Notes: a model not told the origin generated them from the sequence alone. A DNA stretch of 37,136 nucleotides from an uncultured Methylococcaceae bacterium (GCA_903910005.1 CAIVXW010000345.1:1-37136), one strand, 5' to 3'; shown: positions 7,494 to 16,407, numbered from the stretch's first letter. Translations and numbers: made by a program.

Positions 7494-8072
7494 ATGGCAA
7501 TCACTTTGCAAAAAGGCGGCAACGTCAGTCTCTCCAAAACCGATCCGGGCCTGGTCAATGCCGTAATTGGCCTTGGCTGGGACGCCCGCTCCACCGATGG
7601 CAGTCCCTTCGATCTGGACGGCAGCGTTTTCCTGCTGGGCGATAGTGGCAAGGTGCTGTCCGACGCCCATTTTGTGTTCTACAACCAGAAAACCTCACCT
7701 GATGGGGCCGTGGTTCATTCCGGCGACAACAAAACCGGTGCCGGCGAGGGAGATGATGAACAAATCAAAATCAACCTGCCCAAGGTCGATACCGCCATTC
7801 AGCGGGTTGTTTTTGCCGCCACCATCCATGAAGCAGAGACCCGTCGGCAAAATTTTGGCCAGGTACGCAACGCCTTCATCCGGGTGCTTAACCAGGACAG
7901 CAACACCGAACTGGCCCGTTTTGACCTGTCGGAAGATTACTCCACCGAAACGGCGATGGTGTTCGGTGAAATCTACCGCCACAATGGCGAATGGAAATTC
8001 AGGGCAGTCGGTCAGGGATTTGCCGGTGGACTCCAGGCACTGGCTACTGATCACGGCGTTAACGTCGGTTAA
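7494..8072 (+). CDS. TerD-family stress protein
   Basis: A 192-residue TerD/TerE-type cytoplasmic protein. The family binds calcium and takes part in tellurite, phage and envelope-stress responses. Diagnostic pieces are [13 protein letters not shown] at the start, [38 protein letters not shown] with an acidic GEGDDEQI metal-binding segment, and [10 protein letters not shown]. It has a very strong ribosome site (AAAGGAGG seven bases before ATG 7494), pointing to high expression. The ORF-track start further upstream is inside pgpA and is rejected. Other core ter genes are not visible, so this is a partial ter module. Confidence 0.92.
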   Translation: MAITLQKGGNVSLSKTDPGLVNAVIGLGWDARSTDGSPFDLDGSVFLLGDSGKVLSDAHFVFYNQKTSPDGAVVHSGDNKTGAGEGDDEQIKINLPKVDTAIQRVVFAATIHEAETRRQNFGQVRNAFIRVLNQDSNTELARFDLSEDYSTETAMVFGEIYRHNGEWKFRAVGQGFAGGLQALATDHGVNVG

Positions 8073-8084
8073 CCGGAATCGGCC

Positions 8085-8783
8085 ATGCCCTGCTTTACCG
8101 TCACTGGCGAGGTAGACCCTTTCCTCCATGTCACCCTGGAAGCGGGTGAAAAAATCTTCTGTGAAACCAACGCCATGGTGATGATGGAAGACACCCTCAG
8201 AATCAAGGGGCAAATGAAGGGCGGATTGGGTCAGGCACTGATGCGGAGTTTTACCGGTGACGAGGGATTGTTTCAGCAGCAAATTGAAGCCGTGACGGGG
8301 AGGGGAGACTGTCTGCTCTCGCCCCGGCTTCCAGGGGGCATTGCCCTGCTCAACGTCGCTCCCCAGGCGGCCTATACCCTGTCCGATGGCAGTTTCGTGG
8401 CGGCAGAGGCGGGAGTGGAACTGCGTTCCCGCATGAATTCGGTCGGGGGTGGGTTATTTGGCGGTACCGGCGGTTTTATCGTCATGGAAGCCCATGGCCA
8501 GGGTCAGTTGGCGGTATCGGGGTTTGGTTCGCTTTTCACCCTGGCAGTACAGCCAGGACGGGAAGTAGTGATCGATAACAACCACGCAGTCGCCTGGTCA
8601 TCCAGCCTTGAGTACGAGGCAGGTTTGCCGCCCCATGCCAGTGGGGGATTTTTCGGATCGCTGGTGGGATCCGCCACGACCGGTGAAGGTCTGGTACTCA
8701 AGTTCCGGGGCAGTGGCAACGTAGTCGTCTGCTCCAGAAACCGCACGCTGTCAACAACCCTGCTGCAGGGGCAGGCAGGGTGA
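8085..8783 (+). CDS. AIM24 family protein
   Basis: A 232-residue protein of the AIM24/TIGR00266 beta-sandwich family, named after a yeast mitochondrial protein, with unclear biochemical role in bacteria. Recognisable parts are FLHVTLEAGEKIFCETNAMV near the start, the Gly-rich stretch SVGGGLFGGTGGF, PGREVVIDNNHAVAW and SGGFFGSLVGS. It starts 12 bases after the TerD-family gene, in the same operon, a pairing that suggests a shared envelope-stress function. A strong hairpin terminator follows. Confidence 0.88.
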   Translation: MPCFTVTGEVDPFLHVTLEAGEKIFCETNAMVMMEDTLRIKGQMKGGLGQALMRSFTGDEGLFQQQIEAVTGRGDCLLSPRLPGGIALLNVAPQAAYTLSDGSFVAAEAGVELRSRMNSVGGGLFGGTGGFIVMEAHGQGQLAVSGFGSLFTLAVQPGREVVIDNNHAVAWSSSLEYEAGLPPHASGGFFGSLVGSATTGEGLVLKFRGSGNVVVCSRNRTLSTTLLQGQAG

Positions 8784-8835
8784 TACCGCCGGGGTCACAC
8801 CCTTTTCGGCCAACACCATACGAATGAGTCGATTA

Positions 8836-8865
8836 CCCCCCCCGTGAACGGTTTCACGGGGGGGT
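8836..8865 (+). terminator. Strong 12-bp hairpin after the TerC-pgpA-TerD-AIM24 operon
   Basis: CCCCCCCGTGAA pairs perfectly with TTCACGGGGGGG around a four-base loop. No T-run follows. It lies 53 bases after the AIM24 stop and probably ends the operon. Confidence 0.6.
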
Positions 8866-9157
8866 GCCTGGCCTGAGTGGTCAATATGCCACAGAGCGGG
8901 TGGCTCACACCCTGGCCCGGTACGATCAATGGGCGCGATGCAGGCTTCAGATTTTCCCCGAAGTCCTCGGGGAAGCACGGAAAAAGGGCCGCCCCAAACA
9001 GGCACTGGCAACCCGCCTCTTGCGACTTCAAACTCTCGGGGCCGCTTTAGTCAATAACCCCGCCCTAAAGGACGGGGCTTGCAAAACACCGCAAGCCTGA
9101 GATTGACCCGCCTAAGTGCAGAACATCGCACCACGTTGTACAAATGTCAGTTTTCGT
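8866..9157. other. Intergenic region, origin unclear
   Basis: No convincing gene. The plus frame in the ORF track (8864-9100) reads partly protein-like (KKGRPKQALATRLLRLQ) but lacks a ribosome site and ends in the hairpins at 9058-9096. It could be decayed mobile-element sequence. Confidence 0.3.
9058..9096. repeat. Paired hairpins resembling an IS200/IS605-type element end
   Basis: CCCCGCCCT-aa-AGGACGGGG (9058-9077) is followed at once by GCTTGC...GCAAGC (9077-9096). Subterminal GC hairpins of this kind occur at ends of IS200/IS605/IS1341 elements. No tnpA or tnpB was recognised nearby. The element assignment is an inference. Confidence 0.4.
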
Positions 9158-9158
9158 A

Positions 9159-9224
9159 CCGTATTCCGAGGCTCACTTCAAGACGCTCAAATACCGTCCC
9201 GAATTTCCCGCCCGGTTCGGTTCG
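9159..9224 (+). pseudogene. IS3-family transposase fragment (middle of integrase core)
   Basis: The plus strand encodes PYSEAHFKTLKYRPEFPARF followed by GS. This is the well-known block around the catalytic Glu of IS3-family OrfB/integrase-core transposases (N-P-Y-S-E-A-x-F-K-T-L-K-Y). The frame loses similarity immediately after GS. It is a short isolated relic without start or terminal parts. Confidence 0.75.
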
Positions 9225-9299
9225 CGGGATGTGTCAATGACATTGAGACACGGGATTGCAGGAAATTAGTGTAGAAAGTTAATGTGGCTCGGGGGCGGT

Positions 9300-9480
9300 G
9301 GGTCGGGTTTCCTCCGTGGTTGAGTTGGGTTTGGTGGTTAAGTTGGGCTTTGCAGGTGGATTGATCCAGGCGGCTTCGGGTAAGGCGGGGGCGGTGGGGC
9401 AACGACCTCTGAAGCGTTCCGGGTGCTGTTCATAAGCCGCTGCCAGAACGGCATTTCGCCTGGCAATGATAGCGATTCGG
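9300..9480 (-). pseudogene. IS3-family transposase fragment (C-terminal end)
   Basis: On the minus strand the frame reads ARRNAVLAAAYEQHPERFRG and then ALPEAAWINPPAKP. This is the typical C-terminus of the same IS3-type integrase core whose middle part lies on the plus strand at 9159-9224. The two parts are now in opposite orientations, implying an inversion. Upstream it is joined in a different frame to an IS5 fragment. Confidence 0.75.
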
Positions 9481-9604
9481 GGAGCAGATGCCATTGCGTG
9501 CCACTACGCAGAATCCACACGACGGCGTTCAAAAACGCCAGGCAACGCGCTTCATTGCCCACTCGCACCTGCGGGAGGGTTTGCAGAATTTGATGAATTA
9601 CTTG
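9478..9604 (-). pseudogene. IS5-family transposase fragment (N-terminal part)
   Basis: The minus-strand frame contains LPQVRVGNEARCLAFLNAVV and WILRSGTQWHLLPE, the N-terminal DUF4096-like block of IS5-family transposases. An in-frame TGA (9605-9607) precedes it and the similarity stops after LLPE, where the IS3 fragment begins. The gene is decayed at both ends. Confidence 0.75.
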
Positions 9605-9795
9605 TCATTGTATGCTGCTGAGTTCATGTCGGTTTGCCATGCGAAAAAACGCGAAGGTCTACACAGGCGGCTGTCTTATGTCAACAGAACCTAGACAATT
9701 CCGGGTGAGGGGAGCCGAATGGCGCGAATGCGGAAAGTTGGCTCAAGGGACTGACCGGTGGTCAGGATGGCCTCGCTACCATGCTGTGTTTCCGG

Positions 9796-9823
9796 TTGAC
9801 CGCCGGAGGGGATAGGCTATATC
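9796..9823 (+). promoter_or_regulatory. Likely promoter of the bio operon
   Basis: TTGACC (9796-9801) and TATATC (9818-9823) are separated by 16 bases and lie about 57 bases ahead of bioB. I see no BirA operator (TTGTAAACC/GGTTTACAA type). Confidence 0.45.
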
Positions 9824-9880
9824 TTTGCCGGTCAAACTGAACCCGATCGCATTCCCGTCAACCTTCAGGAGTTTTCCATC

Positions 9881-10882
9881 ATGTACCTTGCCGAACACCC
9901 GGCATCCGCCTCCGGTTCCTTGCCCGCGTTACGTCACGACTGGCATCTGGCTGAGGTGGAGGCTCTGTTTGCCCTGCCGTTCAACGATCTCATTTTCCTG
10001 GCACAGGGCGTACACCGTCAGCATTTCGATCCGGCAGATATCCAGATCAGCCGGTTGCTCAGCATCAAGACCGGTGCCTGTTCCGAGGATTGTGCCTATT
10101 GTCCCCAAAGTGCCCACTATGACACCGGGCTGGGCCGTGAAGCCCTGATGCCGCTGGATGCGGTGCTGGCGGCAGCGCGTGAGGCCCGTGAGCAGGGAGC
10201 CAGCCGTTTCTGTATGGGGGCGGCCTGGCGCAGTCCCCGCGACAGCGATATTGAGCAGGTTTGTGCCATGGTCGAGGGCGTCAAGGCACTGGGTATGGAA
10301 ACCTGCGTGACCCTGGGTATGCTGACCGATGCCCAGACCGGCCAGCTCAAGTCGGCTGGACTCGATTACTACAATCATAATCTGGATACTTCCGAGGCGT
10401 TTTATTCCAGCATTATTTCCACCCGTACCTACCAGGATCGGCTGGAAACCCTGGCGCGGGTTCGGGAGGCCGGTATCAATGTCTGTTGTGGCGGCATTGT
10501 CGGCATGGGCGAAACCGCCCGTGACCGGGCCAGCCTGTTGCTGACACTGGCCAATCTGCCGAAGCATCCGGAGAGCGTGCCCATCAATCTGCTGGTACGG
10601 GTCGAGGGGACGCCGCTGGCCGCCACCGATGACCTTGATCCGCTGATTTTCGTGCGTACCATCGCAGTGGCGCGGATTCTCATGCCGGCTTCGCGGGTCA
10701 GGCTTTCGGCCGGTCGCGACCGGATGAGTGACGAGATGCAGGCTTTGTGTTTTCTGGCCGGGGCCAATTCAATTTTTTACGGCGAGCGGTTGCTGACCAC
10801 CGACAACCCCGAGGCAGTGCGCGATCGGCAGTTGTTTGCCCGTCTGGGACTCACCCTGTCCGGTTACGGGCTGGACGGCTGA
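9881..10882 (+). CDS. bioB: Biotin synthase
   Basis: A radical SAM enzyme of 333 residues that inserts sulfur into dethiobiotin. The radical SAM cluster is CSEDCAYC (C67, C71, C74). Other conserved parts are [32 protein letters not shown], the ligand region of the 2Fe-2S cluster ([10 protein letters not shown]) and [17 protein letters not shown] lies nine bases before the ATG. It is the first gene of bioBFHC and its stop overlaps the bioF start (TGATG). Confidence 0.97.
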   Translation: MYLAEHPASASGSLPALRHDWHLAEVEALFALPFNDLIFLAQGVHRQHFDPADIQISRLLSIKTGACSEDCAYCPQSAHYDTGLGREALMPLDAVLAAAREAREQGASRFCMGAAWRSPRDSDIEQVCAMVEGVKALGMETCVTLGMLTDAQTGQLKSAGLDYYNHNLDTSEAFYSSIISTRTYQDRLETLARVREAGINVCCGGIVGMGETARDRASLLLTLANLPKHPESVPINLLVRVEGTPLAATDDLDPLIFVRTIAVARILMPASRVRLSAGRDRMSDEMQALCFLAGANSIFYGERLLTTDNPEAVRDRQLFARLGLTLSGYGLDG

Positions 10883-12117
10883 TGCAGACGCAGGCCGGGC
10901 CTTACTGGCAAAAACGCTTGCAGGATCGGTTGGCGGCGGTGGATGCGGCCGGTCTGCGCCGGGTTCGTCGGGTATTGTCCGGCCCGCAGCAGGTGATGGT
11001 GCAGGTGGATGGACGCGCCCTCCTCAATTTCAGCAGTAACGATTATCTGGGGCTGGCCAGTCATCCCGAGGTGGTGGCGGCCTTGCGTGATGCCGCGACC
11101 CGTTACGGGGTCGGGTCCGGGGCTGCCCATCTGGTGTCGGGCCATTCAGCGGCCCATGAGGCTCTGGAACAGGCGTTGGCTGATTTTACCGGGCGGGAAC
11201 GCGCCCTGCTGTTTTCGACCGGTTACATGGCCAATCTGGGTATTTTGTCTGCCCTGGCCGGGCGGGGTGACTGGATTTTGCAAGACCGGCTCAATCATGC
11301 ATCCCTGCTGGACGGTGCCCTGTTGTCACGAGCCCGCCTGATCCGTTATCCCCACCTGGATGTGGCCGCCCTGGATCGTCGTCTGTGTGCGTGTCCGGTA
11401 GCCAACCGGCTGGTCGTTACCGACGGGGTGTTCAGCATGGATGGTGATCTGGCTCCGTTGCCCGAACTGGCCCGCCTGGCCCGCCGTCGGGAGGCCTGCC
11501 TGATCGTGGATGATGCACACGGACTGGGGGTGCTGGGAACGAACGGGGAGGGCAGTCTGCAACACGGCGGTGTCAGTGACCCGGCGGCGGTACCGGTGCT
11601 GATGGGAACCCTGGGCAAGGCTCTGGGAACATTCGGTGCCTTCGTGGCCGGTTCGGTTGATCTGATTGATTGTCTGCTGCAAACCGCACGTACCTTTGTT
11701 TATACCACCGCCCTGCCACCGGCTCTGGCGATGGCTACCCTCACCAGTCTCAGGCTGGTGCGGGAGGAAGCCTGGCGCAGGACGCGGTTGTTGCAACAGG
11801 TGACGCGGTTGCGGGCCGGATTGACCGCCTGCGGTTGGCACGGCCTGCTGTTGCCGTCGATTACGCCGATTCAGGCCTTGATTCTGGGCAGCAACCGGCG
11901 GGCGGCCGAAGCCGGACAGCAGTTGGCCCGGGCGGGATTTTGGGTAGGGGTCATTCGTCCGCCGACGGTGCCCGAGGGCACCGCCCGTTTGCGGATTGCC
12001 CTGTCGGCCCTGCATACCGAAGATCAGGTTGATGCCCTGGTTGCGGCTTTGGACGCCCTCCTCACGCAGTGGATGCCTGAAGATCGCTTCAACCCGGCGG
12101 GAGGGATCGCATGCTGA
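10882..12117 (+). CDS. bioF: 8-amino-7-oxononanoate synthase
   Basis: A PLP-dependent alpha-oxoamine synthase of 411 residues that condenses pimeloyl-thioester with L-alanine. Features are LNFSSNDYLGLASHP, GSGAAHLVSGHS, DRLNHASLLDG, the Asp of IVDDAHGLGVLG and the Schiff-base Lys in GTLGKALGTFGAF (K246). The start chosen overlaps the bioB stop; the longer ORF-track version begins inside bioB. The C-terminus overlaps bioH by seven bases. It is slightly longer than E. coli BioF (384), mainly at the ends. Confidence 0.96.
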   Translation: MQTQAGPYWQKRLQDRLAAVDAAGLRRVRRVLSGPQQVMVQVDGRALLNFSSNDYLGLASHPEVVAALRDAATRYGVGSGAAHLVSGHSAAHEALEQALADFTGRERALLFSTGYMANLGILSALAGRGDWILQDRLNHASLLDGALLSRARLIRYPHLDVAALDRRLCACPVANRLVVTDGVFSMDGDLAPLPELARLARRREACLIVDDAHGLGVLGTNGEGSLQHGGVSDPAAVPVLMGTLGKALGTFGAFVAGSVDLIDCLLQTARTFVYTTALPPALAMATLTSLRLVREEAWRRTRLLQQVTRLRAGLTACGWHGLLLPSITPIQALILGSNRRAAEAGQQLARAGFWVGVIRPPTVPEGTARLRIALSALHTEDQVDALVAALDALLTQWMPEDRFNPAGGIAC

Positions 12118-12893
12118 AACCGGAATCAGGTCTTTATACCCGCACCCTGGGTCAGGGGACGGATCTGGTGCTGGTGCATGGCTGGGGCATGCACGGTGCG
12201 GTGTGGGGGGATTTTGCCGAACGCCTGGCCAGTCAGTTTCGGGTGACGCTGGTGGATCTGCCCGGTCACGGCCGTAGTCCGGCCCTGACGCCGTTTTCGC
12301 TGCAACCGGTGACCCGGGCCGTGCTGGAAGCGGTACCCCGACGGGCTCACTGGCTGGGCTGGTCGCTGGGTGCCCTGATTGCCCTGAACGTCGCCCATTG
12401 CCATCCTGACCGGGTCAATCGGCTGATTTTGCTGGCGGGTAGCCCCCGCTTTCTGGCGGATACTGACTGGCCAGGACTGGAGCCCGGCTTGCTGGAACGC
12501 TTCGCTGATGACTTTGCCAGTGATTATGCCGCCAGTCTCCGGCGGTTTTTGCTGTTGCAGAATATGGGGCAGGATCAGGCCAGGGTTTTTCACAAGCAGT
12601 TGGCGGCCCGCTTGCTGGACTGCCCCCGGCCAGACCCGGGTGCCCTGGCGGGAGGGCTTGGCCTCCTGAAGGAAACCGATCTGAGGGCGGTGCTGGCCGG
12701 TCTGAGCCAGCCGGTTCTGCAGATTCTGGGGGGGCGGGATCGGCTAACACCACGGGAACTCGGCCCGGCCATGCGCCGGTTGGGAGGACGGTGTGAAGTC
12801 CACCTGCTGGACAGTGCCGGTCATCTGCCTTTTCTGACTCACCAGGACGAGACCCTTAGCCTGATCCGCCGTTTTTTGTCAGGTCAGCCATGA
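12111..12893 (+). CDS. bioH: Pimeloyl-ACP methyl ester carboxylesterase
   Basis: A 260-residue alpha/beta hydrolase that removes the methyl ester from pimeloyl-ACP, ending the BioC-BioH pimelate route. The oxyanion region is LVHGWGMHGAVW, the nucleophile elbow is GWSLG (S85), the acid is GGRD (D210) and the base is SAGHLPF (H238). This spacing is nearly the same as E. coli BioH (S82, D207, H235). It is coupled by overlap to both bioF and bioC, which fixes its role within the pathway. Confidence 0.95.
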   Translation: MLKPESGLYTRTLGQGTDLVLVHGWGMHGAVWGDFAERLASQFRVTLVDLPGHGRSPALTPFSLQPVTRAVLEAVPRRAHWLGWSLGALIALNVAHCHPDRVNRLILLAGSPRFLADTDWPGLEPGLLERFADDFASDYAASLRRFLLLQNMGQDQARVFHKQLAARLLDCPRPDPGALAGGLGLLKETDLRAVLAGLSQPVLQILGGRDRLTPRELGPAMRRLGGRCEVHLLDSAGHLPFLTHQDETLSLIRRFLSGQP

Positions 12894-13726
12894 GTCACCC
12901 GGCAGTATTCTGCGGTGAAGGGGGCGTGCCCGAGAAGCACTGGGTCGGGCGTTCGTTTGGCCGGGCGGCGGACGGTTATGATGGTTTGGCGGGTCTGCAG
13001 CGAACCACGGCCGATGCCGTGCTGGCCGGTTGGTTTGCCCGAACCACCCGGCACAGGCCTGACTGGATTCTTGACGTGGGAGCCGGTACCGGTTATCCGA
13101 CCCGCCATCTGCACCAACACTGGCCGGAGGCCCGGGTGTTGGCAGTTGATCTGGCCGAGGGCATGCTGCGGGTGGCCCGGCGACACTGGCCTGATGCTGA
13201 CCCGCTCCACTGCGTGGTGGGCGATGCCGAAACCCTGCCAGTGGCGGATGGCGGCGTGGATATGCTGTTTACCAATCTGGCTTTGCAGTGGTGCAGCTCG
13301 GTGACGGCTGCCTTCAGCGAGTTTTACCGTGTCCTCAAGCCAGGCGGTCAACTGGCATTCAGTACCTTTGGCCCGGCCACCCTGCATGAACTCAGGGCAG
13401 CCTGGGCCTCGGCGGATGACCATACGCATGTGAGCCATTTTCCCGAACCGGATATCTTGCGAACCGCGCTGGACGGCTGCGGGTGGGCCGGGGTTGAGTT
13501 GCACTCAACCCTGACGCGCTTGCAGTATGCCGGTGTACTTGACCTCATGCACGAATTGAAAGGCCTGGGTGCCCACAACCTGACCCGCAACCGTGCCCGC
13601 CATCTGCAGGGTAAATCGGCCTGGCAACGCATGGTGGCGGCATACCCGGCTGACCGGAACGGTGAGGTCTGGGCCAGTTTTGAGGTGATTGCGGGGTATT
13701 GCCGAAAGCCGGTGTCGGGCAAATGA
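12890..13726 (+). CDS. bioC: Malonyl-ACP O-methyltransferase
   Basis: A class I SAM-dependent methyltransferase of 278 residues that methylates malonyl-ACP to start pimelate synthesis on the fatty-acid machinery. SAM-binding motif I is ILDVGAGTGYPTRHL (about 60-74). Post-motif parts include AVDLAEGMLRVAR, GDAETLPVADGGVD, and the BioC-typical NLALQWC and LKPGGQLAFSTFG. It overlaps bioH by four bases and is the last gene of the operon. bioA and bioD are not in the window and must lie elsewhere. Confidence 0.95.
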   Translation: MSHPAVFCGEGGVPEKHWVGRSFGRAADGYDGLAGLQRTTADAVLAGWFARTTRHRPDWILDVGAGTGYPTRHLHQHWPEARVLAVDLAEGMLRVARRHWPDADPLHCVVGDAETLPVADGGVDMLFTNLALQWCSSVTAAFSEFYRVLKPGGQLAFSTFGPATLHELRAAWASADDHTHVSHFPEPDILRTALDGCGWAGVELHSTLTRLQYAGVLDLMHELKGLGAHNLTRNRARHLQGKSAWQRMVAAYPADRNGEVWASFEVIAGYCRKPVSGK

Positions 13727-13764
13727 CCCGGCTGTCGGCGTCAGGTGTTATTGACGGTGAAGGC

Positions 13765-16125
13765 TCAACTCTTTCGGTGTTGCTCAAGCAGGGCCGACTG
13801 GGCCGAGATGTTGAGTTCGCCTGAATTGACCGGTTTGTGGTAGCTGCCGTCCGCATTCATCAGCCAGGCCTGGGTGTTGTCTTTCAGGTACAGTTCCAGG
13901 TCGGCAATGATCCGGTCAGCCAGTTTGCGGTTTTCCACCGGAAAACAGGCCTCTACCCGGCGGAACATGTTTCTGGCGAGAAAATCCGCGCTGGCCAGAA
14001 ATACGTCCGGGTGTCCGCCGTTTTCAAAGTAATAAACCCGGCTGTGTTCCAGGAAGCGGCCAATCACCGAGCGGACTTCAATATGGTCGGAAATGCCGGG
14101 TACACCGGGACGCAGTGAGCAAATTCCGCGTACGATCAGCCTGACCTGTACACCGGCCATTGAGGCCCGGTAGAGGGTGCGAATCAACAGGGGTTCAGCC
14201 ACCGCATTGACCTTGATGATGATCCTGGCCGGTTTGCCGGCCTGGGCCTGTTCAATTTCCCGGCTGATTTTTTTGATGATGTTCTGATGCAGGCTGAACG
14301 GGGATTGCAGCAATTTATGCAGTTTGCTGACCTTGCCCAGACTGGTGAGCTGCATGAATACCTTGCGGATATCCTCGCCCAACTCCTGGTCGCTGGTCAG
14401 CAGGCAGTAATCGGTGTAACAGCGGGCCGTACGCGGATGGTAATTGCCGGTACCCAGGTGGGTGTAGTAGCGCAGACTCCGGCCTTCGCGCCGCAGGATC
14501 AGCAGCATTTTGCCATGGGTTTTGTAACCGACGATGCCATACACCACCTGTACTCCGGCTTCCTGCAAGCGGGTCGCCAGTGAAATGTTAGCCTTTTCAT
14601 CGAAGCGGGCCCGCAATTCCACCACCACGGTGACTTCCTTGCCGGCATGGGCGGCTTGCAGCAGGGCTTCGACAATCGGCGAATTGGGCCCGGTCCGGTA
14701 AAGGGTTTGCTTGATGGCGACCACCTGCGGATCAGCGGCCGCCTGGCGGATCAGTTCAATAACCGGATTAAAGGATTCGTAGGGGTGATGCAGCAAAATG
14801 TCGTGCTTGCGGATGGCGGCAAAAAAGTCCTGCCCGACCGCCAGCCCTTTGGGAAAACCTGCCGTGAATCCCGGATATTTCAAATCAGGCCGGTCGATCA
14901 GGTCATATACTTCGCGGGTGCGGCTCATGTTGACCGGGCCATCCACCTTGTAGAGTCGGTCTTCGGTCAACTGAAACTGGTCAATCAAAAACGCAATAAT
15001 GTCGTCCGGGCAATTGTCGGCCACTTCCAGACGCACCTCATCGCCATAATTGCGGCTGCTCAGTTCTCCCTCCACCGCCTGCAACAGATCGTCGATTTCT
15101 TCTCCGTCCAGATACATTTCACTGTTGCGGGTTACCCGGAACTGGTAGCAATCCTTGACCTTCATGCCGTGAAACAGCAAATCGACGAAGGCGTGGATGA
15201 TGGAGGACAGGAATACAAAATCATGCGGCCCGCCCTGGGTCTCCGCCGGTGGCAACTGGATGATGCGCGACAGTGCCCGGGGTGCCTGCAGGATGGCCAA
15301 TTGTATGTCCCGCCCGAACGCATCCTTGCCAGCCATCGAGACAATGAAATTAAGGCTTTTGTTAAGTACCCTGGGGAAGGGGTGAGCCGGATCCAGCCCC
15401 ATGGGAGAAAGGATTGGCAGCAACTGTTCCTCAAAGTAGCGGCGTAACCAGGCCTGCTGGGCGTCGTTCCAGTCCTGGCGGCGAATGAAGCGGATGCCTT
15501 CCCGTTCCAGGTCGGGAATGATGTTCTCGTTTAGAACCCGGTATTGTTCGTCCACCAGTTGATGGGCTCTGTGGCTGATACTGTGGAGAATTTCCTGCGG
15601 ACTGGATTGATCGGCTTCGATACGGGTGGAACCGAGTTCGGAACGCTGAATCAGACCGGCTACCCGGACTTCAAAAAATTCATCCAGATTGGAACAGGAA
15701 ATGCAGAGGAAATTTAACCGCTCCAGCAGGGGGGTGTGTACATCCTTGGCCTGTTCCAGTACGCGGTGGTTGAATTCCAGCAGACTCAATTCCTGGTTGA
15801 TGTAGAGATACGGGTCGGCCAGATTGGTGATTTCACCCTCCTCGTGTGTCTTTTCCCACAGTTGCCGGGCATCCGGGTTGGTTGCCAGGTCGCCGATCAT
15901 GTAGCGGGCGGCCCGGATCATGCGGGCGGCTTTGGTTCGGTTGAATCCCGGGATTTTCTCCAGTTGATCCACATCGGTGGCGGCCAGCTCCTCCACCGAG
16001 AATATGCCGTGTTCGGCCAGAATTGAACGATTGGTTTTGCTGATGCCCTTTACGTCTTTGATGATCAAGTGCGTATCTCTCCGGAAAATATGGCGATTGA
16101 CGACCGGAAGGGTGTTCGCTGTCAT
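13765..16125 (-). CDS. ppk1: Polyphosphate kinase 1 with N-terminal helix-hairpin-helix extension
   Basis: PPK1 reversibly makes polyphosphate from ATP. The PPK core starts near residue 103 (YLYINQELSLLEFNHRVLEQ) and holds the autophosphorylated His in GYKTHGKM (H537) and the second active-site His in FLEHSRVYYFENGG (H693). Residues about 20-80 form an extra region with two helix-hairpin-helix-like motifs, VKGISKTNRSILAEHGIFSV and LEKIPGFNRTKAARMI. The total of 786 residues is about 100 more than E. coli PPK (688). No clear Shine-Dalgarno sequence was found, but the frame is open and domain-like throughout, so I keep the long start. It is divergent from ccmD and convergent with bioC. Confidence 0.93.
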   Translation of the reverse strand: MTANTLPVVNRHIFRRDTHLIIKDVKGISKTNRSILAEHGIFSVEELAATDVDQLEKIPGFNRTKAARMIRAARYMIGDLATNPDARQLWEKTHEEGEITNLADPYLYINQELSLLEFNHRVLEQAKDVHTPLLERLNFLCISCSNLDEFFEVRVAGLIQRSELGSTRIEADQSSPQEILHSISHRAHQLVDEQYRVLNENIIPDLEREGIRFIRRQDWNDAQQAWLRRYFEEQLLPILSPMGLDPAHPFPRVLNKSLNFIVSMAGKDAFGRDIQLAILQAPRALSRIIQLPPAETQGGPHDFVFLSSIIHAFVDLLFHGMKVKDCYQFRVTRNSEMYLDGEEIDDLLQAVEGELSSRNYGDEVRLEVADNCPDDIIAFLIDQFQLTEDRLYKVDGPVNMSRTREVYDLIDRPDLKYPGFTAGFPKGLAVGQDFFAAIRKHDILLHHPYESFNPVIELIRQAAADPQVVAIKQTLYRTGPNSPIVEALLQAAHAGKEVTVVVELRARFDEKANISLATRLQEAGVQVVYGIVGYKTHGKMLLILRREGRSLRYYTHLGTGNYHPRTARCYTDYCLLTSDQELGEDIRKVFMQLTSLGKVSKLHKLLQSPFSLHQNIIKKISREIEQAQAGKPARIIIKVNAVAEPLLIRTLYRASMAGVQVRLIVRGICSLRPGVPGISDHIEVRSVIGRFLEHSRVYYFENGGHPDVFLASADFLARNMFRRVEACFPVENRKLADRIIADLELYLKDNTQAWLMNADGSYHKPVNSGELNISAQSALLEQHRKS

Positions 16126-16218
16126 TGCCGAATCCGGTCAAAGGTTTTGTAGTATGCTTCATCCCACAGGTTTTGCGAATAAACCCCGATCCGGGTTTAC
16201 CTCCCCCAGGAACACATT

Positions 16219-16407
16219 ATGAACTGGCAAGAATTTTTTTTCATGGGCGGTTATGGCCTGTACGTCTGGACGTCGTATGGACTGATGGCTGCCCTGCTTA
16301 TCTACAATTTGCTGGCTCCGCTCCAGCGCAAGCGGGCCGTGATGCGGCAACTCAAAAGCCGTCTTGAGCGCGAGGACGGCAAGTCTGCAGCCGAGGTCGG
16401 AACATGA
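16219..16407 (+). CDS. ccmD: Haem exporter protein CcmD
   Basis: A 62-residue single-pass membrane protein that helps release holo-CcmE from the CcmABC haem exporter. The start MNWQEFFFMGGYGLYVWTSY and a membrane helix followed by a basic cytoplasmic tail (RKRAVMRQLKSRLERE) are typical. AGGAA precedes the ATG by seven bases. It overlaps ccmE by four bases. ccmABC are not upstream; the neighbour is the divergent ppk1. Confidence 0.9.
   Translation: MNWQEFFFMGGYGLYVWTSYGLMAALLIYNLLAPLQRKRAVMRQLKSRLEREDGKSAAEVGT

Noticed and set aside
13727-13764. Terminator between convergent bioC and ppk1
   Set aside because: I could not find a convincing perfect stem or T-run in these 38 bases.
14647-15447. 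266-residue plus-strand ORF opposite ppk1
   Set aside because: It is antisense to the PPK1 catalytic core, and no ribosome site or recognisable domain is present.
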